Source of the DNA: JBBIQS01 sp037442205
Lineage (GTDB): Bacteria > Myxococcota > Myxococcia > Myxococcales > UBA5297
NCBI GenBank assembly: GCA_037442205.1
Contig: JBBIQS010000130.1
Coordinates: 1 to 17,641, forward strand
DNA: 17,641 nucleotides
Direction of reading: 5' to 3'
How positions within the stretch are numbered: position 1 is the stretch's first letter; every line of letters starts with the position of its first letter. Shown one piece after another: positions 1-6,799 of the stretch. The translations under genes were made by a program, and so were the position numbers. The notes under the pieces are model-generated. The model had not been told where the DNA came from. It saw nothing but the letters and a program-made list of their open reading frames with translations, and searched no databases.

Positions 1-487
1 CACGCGGCGGTCGTCGGGATCGTCGCGGCGCTCGACGAGGCCGGTGCGGGCGAGGCCCTCGCAGGCCCGGCTGGCGGTGGCGGCCTTCGGCCCGGCGCGC
101 ACCGCCGCGCTCTGGGAGCTGGCGGTCCATTGCCGGGCCGAGGGGCAGGTGAAGCTGCTGGGCGAGCTCGACCACGGCCAGGCGCTGGCGGTGATCGCCG
201 CCAGCGACCTGTTCGTGCGCCCGACCCTGGCCGACGGCGACTCGCTGTCGGTGCGCGAGGCGCTGGCGCTGGGGCGGCCGGTGGTGGCCAGCGCGGTGGG
301 GCACCGGCCGCCGGGGGCGGTGCTGTTCCGCCCCGGGGACCCGCTGGACCTGGCGCAGAAGGTGGAGCTGGCGCTGCTGCAGCAGGCTCCGGCGCCGATG
401 AAGCCGATCGGGGAGGAGCCGGTGCTGGCGCTCTATCGGGCGCTGCTCGGCCGCGGCGAGCCTCCGCGGCGGGGCGCGGCCGGCTAG
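1..487 (+). CDS. GT4-like glycosyltransferase, C-terminal part, with apparent frameshift
   Basis: This is the C-terminal half of a retaining GT-B glycosyltransferase, probably adding a sugar to a surface polysaccharide. The start lies before the window. From about position 66 to the TAG at 485-487 the protein is read in frame 2. It shows the usual GT4 signature: a FVRPT segment, then DGDSLSVREALALG (the E that binds the donor phosphate), then PVVAS. Before about position 64, frame 2 gives an Arg/Ser-rich unlikely peptide, whereas frame 1 gives a natural one containing VVGIVAALDEAGAGEAL. Removing one G from the GG at 64-65 would join the two into EALA-ARLAVAAFG. I infer a one-base insertion, either a contig-end error or a real frameshift. 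Only 14 bp separate its stop from the next gene, so the two are probably co-transcribed. The sugar substrate cannot be told. Confidence 0.8.
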   Translation, partial: TRRSSGSSRRSTRPVRARPSQARLAVAAFGPARTAALWELAVHCRAEGQVKLLGELDHGQALAVIAASDLFVRPTLADGDSLSVREALALGRPVVASAVGHRPPGAVLFRPGDPLDLAQKVELALLQQAPAPMKPIGEEPVLALYRALLGRGEPPRRGAAG

Positions 488-501
488 GGGAGGGGTCTTC
501 C

Positions 502-2454
502 ATGTGCGGAGTGATCGGCCGGGTGAACGCGGCTGCCGACCACCGGGTCCGGCCCGAGCAGCTGGCGGACGGGCTGCGGCTGATGGCCCACCGCGGCCCG
601 GACGGTGAGGGGCTGTACCTCGACGAGAACGCCGGGCTGGGCCACCGCCGGCTGGCGATCCTCGACCTGGCCGGCGGCGCCCAGCCGATGTGCAACGAGG
701 ACCGGACGATCTGGGTCAGCTTCAACGGCGAGATCTACAACCACCAGCTGCTGCGCGAGGAGCTGGCCGGGGCCGGCCACCGCTTCGCCACCCGCTCCGA
801 CACCGAGACCCTGGTCCACGGCTACGAGCAGTGGGGCGACGAGCTGCCGACCCGGCTGCGGGGGATGTTCGTCTTCGCGCTGTGGGACGTGCGGAAGCGG
901 AGGCTGCTGCTGGCGCGCGACCGGCTGGGGATCAAGCCGCTCTACTTCACCCGCGCCGGCGAGGACCTGGTCTTCGCCTCCGAGATCAAGGCCCTGTTCG
1001 CCTTCCCTGAGGTGCGCTGCGAGCTCAACCCCTCGCGGGCCCCGGACTACTTCGCCCTGCGCTACGTCCCCGGGCCGGAGACGATGTTCGCCGGCATCCA
1101 GCGGCTGCCTCCCGGGCACCTGCTGAGCTGGCACGACGGGGCGGGGAAGATCTCCCGCTACTGGGACGTGCCGGTGGAGGCGGCCGAGCAGCGCCGCCGG
1201 CCGCGCGACGAGGCCGAGGAGGCCGAGGTCCTCGCCCAGCAGCTGCGCGAGTCGGTGCGGATGCGGCTGATGGCCGAGGTCCCGGTGGGCCTGTTCCTGA
1301 GCGGGGGCATCGACTCCACCGCGGTGGCCTGGGCGATGAAGCTGGCCGAGCCGCGGGCGCTCAAGAGCTTCTCGGTGGGCTACGAGGGCGACGCCGAGGG
1401 CGAGCTGGCCTGGGCGCGGCTGGCGGCCCGGGCCATCGGCACCGAGCACCGCGAGGTGGAGGTCGACTCCAAGAGCTGGCTGGAGCGGCTCTCCGAGCTG
1501 GCCTGGTTCCTGGACGAGCCGCTCTCCGACGGGGCCTGCATTCCGCTGATGCAGCTGGCGCGGCGGGCGCGGGAAGAGGTGGTGGTGGTGCTCTCCGGCG
1601 AGGGCGCCGACGAGGTCTTCGGCGGCTACCCGATCTACGGCAAACAGCTGGCGATCGAGCAGGCCCGCGGCCTGGGCGGCCCGCTCCTGGAGGGCGCGGC
1701 CCGGCTGGCGCTCAAGGCGGTGAGGAGCCCCAAGCCGCGCCGCTACCTGGCGATGGCCGGCAAGCCGCTGGAGCGGCGCTACTTCGGGGTCGGCCGTGCC
1801 TTCGACGACGAGCTGCTGGTCTCGGCCTTCGGCCCGCGGGCCCTGGAGGAGCTGATCCACCGCCACGAGCGCCACTGGCGGCGCACCGCCGGCTGTCCGC
1901 CGCTGGAGCGGATGCTCTACCTGGACACCAAGGTCTGGCTGCCCGACGACCTGCTGATCAAGGCCGACAAGATGACCATGGCCTGGGCGATCGAGCTGCG
2001 GGTGCCGTTCCTCGACCACCAGCTGCTGGAGTCGGCCTGGACGCTGCCGCCCGCGCTCAAGCTGCGCCGCGGGGTGGGCAAGCACCTGCTGCGGGTGGCG
2101 ATGGCCGGCAAGGTCCCGGAGCCGATCCTGCGCCGGCCCAAGCGCGGCTTCCCGATCCCGCTGGGGCGCTGGCTGCAGGGGCCGCTCTACGGGCCGTGCC
2201 GGGAGCGGCTGCTGTCGAGCCACTCGGCGGTGCGGGAGATGCTCGGGGCGCGGTTCATCGGAGGGCTGTTGGAGGAGCACCGCCGCGGCCAGGCCGACCG
2301 GCGCGAGGAGCTGTACGCGCTGTGGGTCTTCGAGGAGTGGCACCGCACCTTCCTGTCGCGCAGCCGCGAGCAGCTGGTGCAGCAGCCCCCGCGCTCCCGG
2401 CCCGAGCTGCTGGGGCCGGCGGCCGGCGGGGCGGCGGCGCTCTTCGGGGCCTGA
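502..2454 (+). CDS. asnB: Asparagine synthetase-like glutamine amidotransferase
   Basis: This 650-aa protein fits the glutamine-hydrolysing asparagine synthetase family (usually 550-650 aa). The start ATG directly encodes the catalytic Cys2 of the class II glutaminase domain (MCGVIG), and AGGGGAGGGG lies just upstream, which rules out longer in-frame extensions. The glutaminase domain (about 2-215) has HRGPDG, SFNGEIYN and the LARDRLGIKPLY segment. The synthetase domain (about 235-600) has the pyrophosphate loop SGGIDST at 267-273 and SGEGADEVFGGY downstream, then VPFLDH and RPKRGFPIP near the end. The key catalytic residues I can see are present. Lying between two glycosyltransferase genes, it more likely amidates a sugar or polysaccharide precursor, as in exopolysaccharide/exosortase clusters, than makes free asparagine. 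That role is inferred from context. Confidence 0.93.
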   Translation: MCGVIGRVNAAADHRVRPEQLADGLRLMAHRGPDGEGLYLDENAGLGHRRLAILDLAGGAQPMCNEDRTIWVSFNGEIYNHQLLREELAGAGHRFATRSDTETLVHGYEQWGDELPTRLRGMFVFALWDVRKRRLLLARDRLGIKPLYFTRAGEDLVFASEIKALFAFPEVRCELNPSRAPDYFALRYVPGPETMFAGIQRLPPGHLLSWHDGAGKISRYWDVPVEAAEQRRRPRDEAEEAEVLAQQLRESVRMRLMAEVPVGLFLSGGIDSTAVAWAMKLAEPRALKSFSVGYEGDAEGELAWARLAARAIGTEHREVEVDSKSWLERLSELAWFLDEPLSDGACIPLMQLARRAREEVVVVLSGEGADEVFGGYPIYGKQLAIEQARGLGGPLLEGAARLALKAVRSPKPRRYLAMAGKPLERRYFGVGRAFDDELLVSAFGPRALEELIHRHERHWRRTAGCPPLERMLYLDTKVWLPDDLLIKADKMTMAWAIELRVPFLDHQLLESAWTLPPALKLRRGVGKHLLRVAMAGKVPEPILRRPKRGFPIPLGRWLQGPLYGPCRERLLSSHSAVREMLGARFIGGLLEEHRRGQADRREELYALWVFEEWHRTFLSRSREQLVQQPPRSRPELLGPAAGGAAALFGA

Positions 2455-2482
2455 GGCGGGCGGACTTCACAAGAGAAAGAGC

Positions 2483-2502
2483 GGGCGCCGGGAGCGGCGC
2501 CC
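2483..2502 (+). other. GC-rich hairpin between two co-directional genes
   Basis: GGGCGCC (2483-2489) and GGCGCCC (2496-2502) form a perfect 7-bp stem with a 6-base loop in the 63-bp gap before the next gene. No T-run follows, so it is not a classical intrinsic terminator. It ends a few bases before the GGAGGGAG ribosome site, so it could act as an mRNA processing or stability element, or lower read-through within the operon. Confidence 0.4.
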
Positions 2503-2517
2503 TGGGCGGAGGGAGAG

Positions 2518-3717
2518 ATGGCACCGCAGCACACCGGCAAGCTCCTGCAGGGGCGCGACATCGTCTGCTTCTCCAACGACTGGGACGGCGATCCTCTCTC
2601 CAAGACCCACCTGATGCGGCTGCTGGCGCGCCAGAACCGGATCCTGTGGATCAACTCCTTGGGCAACCGCGCCCCCACCGCCAGCGCCTACGACCTGAAG
2701 CGCATCCTGCGCAAGGCGGCCGGGGCGGTGCGCGGACTGCGCCGGGTGGAGCACAACATCCACGTGCTCTCGCCGCTGGCGGTGCCGCTCTACGCCGGGG
2801 CGGTGCGCGGCCTCAACCGGGCGCTGCTGCGGCTCCAGATCCTGCGGGCGATGCGCTCGCTCGACTTCCGCCGGCCGCTGGTCTGGTCGTTCCTGCCCTC
2901 GGCGGACTGGGTAGCCGGGGCGCTGGGCGAGGAGCTGCTGGTCTACCACTGCGTCGACGAGTTCTCGGCCTTCTCCGACGCCCCCTCGCGCGAGGTGGCC
3001 CGGGCCGAGCAGCGGCTGGTCGAGCGCGCCCATCTGGTGATCGCCAGCTCGGAGCGGCTGTTCGAGAGCAAACGGCGCCTCAACGCCAACACGGTGCTGG
3101 TTCGCCACGGCGTCGACCACGCCCACTTCTCGCGGGCGCTCGACCCGCGCACGGTGATCCCCGACGAGGTGGCCGGCCTGCCGCGGCCGGTGCTCGGCTT
3201 CTTCGGGCTGATCGCCGACTGGATCGACCTCGAGCTCCTGGAGAAGGTGGCCAGGGCCCATCCCTCGGGGAGCCTGGTGCTGCTGGGGCGCGCGCGGGTC
3301 GAGCTGGGGGCGCTGGCCGGGCTGCGCAACGTCCACCTGCTCGGGCCGCGGCCCTACGCCTCGCTGCCGGCCTACTGCAAGGGCTTCGACGCGGCGCTGA
3401 TGCCATTCCGGATCAACGAGCTGACCCTCAACTCCAACCCGCTCAAGGTGCGCGAATACCTGGCGGCCGGGCTGCCGGTGGTCTCCACCGCCATCCCCGA
3501 GGTGGAGCGGATCCCGCACTGCCTGATCGGCCGCAGCCACGAGGAGTTCCTGGAGCAGCTGCAGCAGGCGCTGCGCTCCCCCGGGCCGCGGCGGGAGCGC
3601 TCGGCGGCGGTGCGCGGCGAGAGCTGGCAGGAGCGGCTCAACGAGATCAGCTCCAGCGTGCGCGAAACCGAGCGGGCGCGCGAGCGGACCGGGCCGCGGG
3701 GCAGCGCGCGGATGTGA
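2518..3717 (+). CDS. GT-B glycosyltransferase (TuaH-like / GT4-type)
   Basis: This 399-aa cytosolic protein probably transfers a sugar during surface-polysaccharide synthesis. The N-terminal acceptor domain opens with a Rossmann-like strand and FSNDWDGDPLSKTHLMRLLA, a form seen in TuaH-like and exopolysaccharide-associated glycosyltransferases. VYHCVDEF marks the middle of that domain. The nucleotide-sugar domain starts near PVLGFFGLIADWIDLELL, and its donor-binding segment NPLKVREYLAAGLPVVST begins at residue 307, with E313 the likely donor-phosphate glutamate. GGAGGGAGAG lies immediately before the ATG. The last ~25 residues are Arg-rich and probably disordered. It is the third gene of the plus-strand polysaccharide run, and no terminator follows. 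Donor and acceptor are unknown. Confidence 0.85.
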   Translation: MAPQHTGKLLQGRDIVCFSNDWDGDPLSKTHLMRLLARQNRILWINSLGNRAPTASAYDLKRILRKAAGAVRGLRRVEHNIHVLSPLAVPLYAGAVRGLNRALLRLQILRAMRSLDFRRPLVWSFLPSADWVAGALGEELLVYHCVDEFSAFSDAPSREVARAEQRLVERAHLVIASSERLFESKRRLNANTVLVRHGVDHAHFSRALDPRTVIPDEVAGLPRPVLGFFGLIADWIDLELLEKVARAHPSGSLVLLGRARVELGALAGLRNVHLLGPRPYASLPAYCKGFDAALMPFRINELTLNSNPLKVREYLAAGLPVVSTAIPEVERIPHCLIGRSHEEFLEQLQQALRSPGPRRERSAAVRGESWQERLNEISSSVRETERARERTGPRGSARM

Positions 3718-3755
3718 GCGGGAGCGGCGCCGGGGGCAGAGCGGGGAGGGGAGGC

Positions 3756-3944
3756 CTAGCCCTTCCGCTCCTTGTAGAACAGCACCACCGACAGGCAGTG
3801 GAACTCGTTGTCCGAGGACTGCGACACCACCCGGTCGACGATGTCCAGGTCGGTGTTGGCCTTCATCCAGCGGGTGACGTTTTCGCCCAGCTCCTCGCGC
3901 TCCTTGGCCTTGGTGGCGGAGAAGACCTTCACGCCCGTGAACAT
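3756..3944 (-). CDS. Small conserved-type protein of unknown function (62 aa)
   Basis: The reading frame stays open further upstream, but AAGGAG sits 7 bases before the ATG at 3944, so I start there (MFTGVKVFSATKAKERE...). The protein is compact and mixed-charge, with a beta-strand (VKVFSAT), a helix (about residues 11-28), a strand (DIVDRVVSQSSD) and a final strand (FHCLSVVLFYK), giving a beta-alpha-beta-beta pattern without signal peptide or membrane segment. I recall similar short proteins with the VKVFSATKA and QSSD.EFHCLSV motifs in other deltaproteobacteria, but no function is known to me. A good promoter lies upstream and a divergent small gene (4193) shares the same intergenic region. 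A single FHCL cysteine is present. Confidence 0.8.
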   Translation of the reverse strand: MFTGVKVFSATKAKEREELGENVTRWMKANTDLDIVDRVVSQSSDNEFHCLSVVLFYKERKG

Positions 3945-4023
3945 CTGAACGCTCCTTAGAGGACTCATCCGTCGCCGGGAACCGCCGGCGCCTGGGACGG
4001 CGGGCTCGCTCGCAAACGTCACA

Positions 4024-4053
4024 ATTCTGTCACGCGCTCCGGGGAGGCGTCAA
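4024..4053 (-). promoter_or_regulatory. Sigma-70-type promoter for the 62-aa gene
   Basis: On the minus strand, TTGACG (4053-4048, 5/6 to TTGACA) is followed after 18 bp by CAGAAT (4029-4024, 4/6). Transcription would begin near 4017, leaving a leader of about 72 nt. That leader contains a perfect 6-bp stem (CGCCGG/CCGGCG around 3973-3990) upstream of the AAGGAG site. Confidence 0.6.
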
Positions 4054-4092
4054 AACGTCCGCTGGCCGACATCGGTTCGGCGGAGGCGGGCG

Positions 4093-4121
4093 TTGCCGGC
4101 CCGGCGAGGAAGGCGGATATT
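4093..4121 (+). promoter_or_regulatory. Possible promoter for the 85-aa gene
   Basis: TTGCCG (4093-4098) and GATATT (4116-4121) are separated by 17 bp. Each matches the consensus at four of six positions. This is the only AT-rich -10-like stretch close to the gene. It would give a leader of about 65 nt. Confidence 0.4.
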
Positions 4122-4192
4122 GCCCGACAGCCGGGGAAGGGGCGCTCCCCGGCGGAGGAAAGTCGGGGCCGGCGGGCCTGCGGAGGCGGATC

Positions 4193-4450
4193 GTGGAGAA
4201 CGACAAGAAGGCGCAGGCCATCAGCTTCATCAACGATATCCGGACGATGGAGCCGGCGGTCCTCAATGCGCTGATCGTCCGCGAGGCCGGCGAGGAGCTG
4301 GCGCAGTTCTTCCTCTCCTACAGCGCCAACCTCATCTCCCGCGACCCGGAGCGCGTGCTGGAGAACACCAGCTCGCTGATGCTGATGGGCTACCTGATCC
4401 GGGCCAGCGAGGAGCGGCGCCGCGGCGCGACCCTGCCGGCGCAGGCCTGA
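4193..4450 (+). CDS. Small helical protein of unknown function (85 aa)
   Basis: A GTG start is chosen because GGAGG (4182-4186) lies 6 bases before it. The product is soluble and almost entirely helical: INDIRTMEPAVLNALIVREAGEELAQFF, then a Ser/Asn turn (SYSANLISRDPER), then SSLMLMGYLIRASEER. There is no signal peptide and no cysteine. The hydrophobic face of the last helix suggests a small dimeric or partner-binding protein. I recall related short proteins in Myxococcota-type genomes, always hypothetical. It is divergent from the 62-aa gene, and its stop lies 3 bp from the stop of the convergent PEGA protein. No function is assigned. Confidence 0.8.
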   Translation: MENDKKAQAISFINDIRTMEPAVLNALIVREAGEELAQFFLSYSANLISRDPERVLENTSSLMLMGYLIRASEERRRGATLPAQA

Positions 4451-4453
4451 GGG

Positions 4454-5104
4454 CTACTTCGCCCGCTCCAGCCTGACCTTGAGGGAGCGGCTGCTGCCGG
4501 CGGCGAGCTGGGTGCTGTAGGGCTTGTAGCCCGCCAGCCGCAGGCGCAGCAGGTAGTTGCCCTGGGGAGGGTCGAAGTCGCCGGCGTAGGGAGTAGTGCC
4601 GAGCACGGACTCGCCGAGCAGCACCTCGGCTCCGGGCGGCTCGCTCTCCACCAGCAGCAGCGGCTTGCCCGGGGCCCGCGTGATCGCGGACAGCTCCTGC
4701 ATCCTCTCCGCCAGCGGGCGGCGGTCGCGCAGGGCGAGGTAGCCTGTCGCGCCGGCCGCGAGCGCCACCACCAGCCCGAACGCCAGCCGTCGCAGCGAGC
4801 GCTTCCTGCGCAGCGCCGCCATTCCCTGCTGCAGTTCTCCGGCCGCCTCTTCAGCCGCCTCGCTCTGCGGCGCGAAGGCGTGCTGGGCGGCCTTTTGGTC
4901 GAGCTCGAGCTCGACCGGCGCCGGGCCGAAGCGGTGTCTGGTCGGCGCCTGGACGACCTGGAATCGACCTTCCACGCTCCCGTCCACCGCCATCGCCGGG
5001 CGGTCGTCGAGGGGCGCCTCGAGGTTGGCGAGCGAGCAGCGGCAATACTCGCCCTCGCCCAGGGCGCGGCCGCACAGCGGGCAAGATCGGGCGGGAGAGG
5101 CCAT
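4454..5104 (-). CDS. Zinc-ribbon, single-pass membrane protein with PEGA domain
   Basis: This 216-aa protein has three recognisable parts. An N-terminal zinc ribbon uses C8, C11, C21 and C23 (CPLCG...YCRC). A basic stretch (RRKRSLRR, about 99-106) precedes one membrane helix (about 107-125). A C-terminal PEGA domain (about 148-213) carries the hallmark SEPPGAEVLLGESVLGTTP and ends in LKVRLERAK. By the positive-inside rule the zinc ribbon faces the cytoplasm and the PEGA domain the periplasm. PEGA domains are short beta-rich modules often found in envelope proteins and attached to Ser/Thr kinases. Here there is no kinase domain, so it could be a sensor-like or scaffold partner. No Shine-Dalgarno site is visible near the ATG, and a -10-like box lies very close (see promoter entry). 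The exact role is unknown. Confidence 0.88.
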   Translation of the reverse strand: MASPARSCPLCGRALGEGEYCRCSLANLEAPLDDRPAMAVDGSVEGRFQVVQAPTRHRFGPAPVELELDQKAAQHAFAPQSEAAEEAAGELQQGMAALRRKRSLRRLAFGLVVALAAGATGYLALRDRRPLAERMQELSAITRAPGKPLLLVESEPPGAEVLLGESVLGTTPYAGDFDPPQGNYLLRLRLAGYKPYSTQLAAGSSRSLKVRLERAK

Positions 5105-5113
5105 CGGCGGTTC

Positions 5114-5119
5114 ACTATA
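5114..5119 (-). promoter_or_regulatory. -10-like box giving a near-leaderless start
   Basis: TATAGT (5119-5114, 5/6 to TATAAT) ends 9 bp before the ATG at 5104. No good -35 box is seen at 16-18 bp, and no Shine-Dalgarno sequence lies between. Transcription would begin within a few bases of the start codon. Confidence 0.5.
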
Positions 5120-5167
5120 TCCTCACCGCGCCCTTCGGACGGGGAATGACCGGCCATCACACGCACC

Positions 5168-5196
5168 TTGAATGACCGGGAGGGGGCGGCTAGCAT
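5168..5196 (+). promoter_or_regulatory. Promoter of the FAD/Fe-S/lipid kinase operon
   Basis: TTGAAT (5168-5173) and TAGCAT (5191-5196) are spaced by 17 bp, each with four or more consensus bases. Transcription would start near 5203. The TTG here is an in-frame potential start codon of the downstream gene, but it has no ribosome site and reads better as the -35 box. Confidence 0.6.
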
Positions 5197-5236
5197 CGCC
5201 GGCCTACTCGAGTTTCCGAAGGGACTTCGCCGTCGC

Positions 5237-6799
5237 ATGACCCGCCTGGTCGAACGGCTGCCGCTCCTCGATCTCCCCGCGCCCACTGCGGCCAGCCAGC
5301 GCCTTTGCCGCGAGTTGGCCGCCCTGGTCGACGGCCGCGCCAGCACCGCCTCCCACGAGCGCGCCCTCTATGCCCGCGACATGTGGCCCAAGGCGCTGAT
5401 GTGGACCCGCGCCGGATACACCGCCCTGCCGCCGGACGTGATCGTCTGGCCGGAGACGGTGGAGCAGGTGGCCGCGGTGACCCGCAAGGCCTGCGAGCTG
5501 GGCGTGCCGCTGATCCCGTACGGCGCCGGGTCTGGGGTCTGCGGCGGCACCATCCCGCTGCGCGGCGGGATCGTGATGGACGTGAAACGGCTGTCGCGCA
5601 TCAAGTCGGTCGATCCCGAGGCGCTCGAGGCCGACGTCGAGGCCGGGATGCTCGGCGAGATCTTCGAGCGGCGGCTCAACCGCCAGGGGCTCTCGACCGG
5701 CCACTTCCCCTCGTCGATGTACTGCTCGACGGTGGGCGGCTGGATCGCCGCCCGAGGTGCCGGCCAGGCCTCCAACCGCTACGGCAAGATCGAGGACATG
5801 ACCGCCTCGGTGACCGCGGTCGACGGCCGGGGCGAGGTCGTGGTCACCCCGCGCCGCCCGGTCCCGGGCTGGGACCTGACCCAGCTCCTGATCGGCAGCG
5901 AGGGAGCGCTGGGGACGATCTGCTCGGCCCGCATGCACCTGGTGCGCACCCCCGAGGCGAGGGTCTTCGCCGGCTTCAAGTTCAGGGGGATCGAGGAGGG
6001 GACCGAGGCCATCCGCAACATCTTCCAGGCCGGGGTCCGGCCGGCGGTGGTCCGCCTCTACGATCCGTTCGACACTCTGCTGGTGGGCAAGGGGCATGAG
6101 GCCAAGCCCGCTGGCAAGAAGGGGCTGCTGCGGGCGGCGTTCGACGAGAAGGTGCTGGTGCGGCTGGAGCGGCTGGGATCGCTGACGGCGATCGGCCAGC
6201 CGATCGGGCTCAACCGCGCCGCCGACTTGCTGCGCGAGTGCCTGCTGGTGTTGCTCTTCGAAGGGCCGGCCGACCTGGTGGAGCTGGAGGCCGAGGAGGC
6301 CACCCGGGTGTGCCTGGCCGCCGGCGGCGAGGACCGCGGCCCCGACCCGGCGCGCACCTGGCTCGAGAAGCGCTACGCGGTCAGCTACAAGCAGTCGCGG
6401 GTCTTCGACAGCGGGGCCTTCGTCGACACCATGGAGGTCGCCGCCACCTGGGACAAGGTGACGCAGGTCTACCACCGGGTCCGCCAGGCGGTGGCGCCGC
6501 TGGCCTTCGTGATGTGCCACTTCTCCCACGCCTATCCCGAGGGCTGCGCGCTCTACTTCACCTTCGCCGGAGCCGCCGGCTCGCTGGAGCAGATCGAGGA
6601 GCGCTACGACGCCATCTGGCGCGCGGGGCTGGCGGCGGCGCGCTCGGCGGGGGCGACGGCCACTCACCACCACGGCGTCGGCGTCTCCAAGCTCAACGCG
6701 CTCAAGGGCCAGCTCGGCGACGGGATGCGGCTGATCCAGGCGCTCAAGGCGACCTTCGACCCCAAGGGGATCCTCAACCCCGGAAAGCTGGGGGTCTAG
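5237..6799 (+). CDS. FAD-binding oxidase, alkyl-DHAP synthase-like
   Basis: This 520-aa flavoprotein belongs to the vanillyl-alcohol-oxidase fold (PCMH FAD domain plus FAD-oxidase C-terminal domain). The FAD domain (about 50-235) has YGAGSGVCGG at 95-104, VEAGM, STVGGWIAARGAGQASNRYG and GSEGALGTI. The C-terminal domain ends with HHHGVG at 477-482 and FDPKGILNPGKLG. The GGWIA.R..G..SNRYGKIEDM stretch, the YFTFA motif and the triple His resemble alkyl-dihydroxyacetone-phosphate synthases more than GlcD or D-lactate dehydrogenase, which typically have a single HG.G. The Arg expected in the synthase substrate pocket seems shifted (SYKQSRVF), so the substrate is open. I chose ATG 5237; its best ribosome site, AAGGGA, is 12 bases away and inside a small hairpin (5217-5229). 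It leads a four-gene operon, and the next ATG follows its stop directly. Confidence 0.9.
   Translation: MTRLVERLPLLDLPAPTAASQRLCRELAALVDGRASTASHERALYARDMWPKALMWTRAGYTALPPDVIVWPETVEQVAAVTRKACELGVPLIPYGAGSGVCGGTIPLRGGIVMDVKRLSRIKSVDPEALEADVEAGMLGEIFERRLNRQGLSTGHFPSSMYCSTVGGWIAARGAGQASNRYGKIEDMTASVTAVDGRGEVVVTPRRPVPGWDLTQLLIGSEGALGTICSARMHLVRTPEARVFAGFKFRGIEEGTEAIRNIFQAGVRPAVVRLYDPFDTLLVGKGHEAKPAGKKGLLRAAFDEKVLVRLERLGSLTAIGQPIGLNRAADLLRECLLVLLFEGPADLVELEAEEATRVCLAAGGEDRGPDPARTWLEKRYAVSYKQSRVFDSGAFVDTMEVAATWDKVTQVYHRVRQAVAPLAFVMCHFSHAYPEGCALYFTFAGAAGSLEQIEERYDAIWRAGLAAARSAGATATHHHGVGVSKLNALKGQLGDGMRLIQALKATFDPKGILNPGKLGV

Noticed and set aside
484..2343. A 619-codon open frame on the minus strand opposite the amidotransferase gene
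   Set aside because: It is rich in Arg, Gln, Pro and His with no domain, and mirrors a well-supported gene. Long antisense frames are expected at this GC content.
2490..3731. GGGAGCGGCGCC repeated on both sides of the second glycosyltransferase gene (2490-2501 and 3720-3731)
   Set aside because: A 12-base GC-rich match can easily arise by chance here, and no longer flanking similarity is visible.
2196..3959. A 587-codon plus-strand frame across the glycosyltransferase gene
   Set aside because: Its composition is almost all Ala, Gly, Arg and Pro, and it overlaps a gene with clear motifs and a ribosome site.
5168..5236. TTG start giving a 543-aa flavoprotein
   Set aside because: There is no ribosome site, and the TTG fits better as the -35 box of a promoter spaced 17 bp from TAGCAT.
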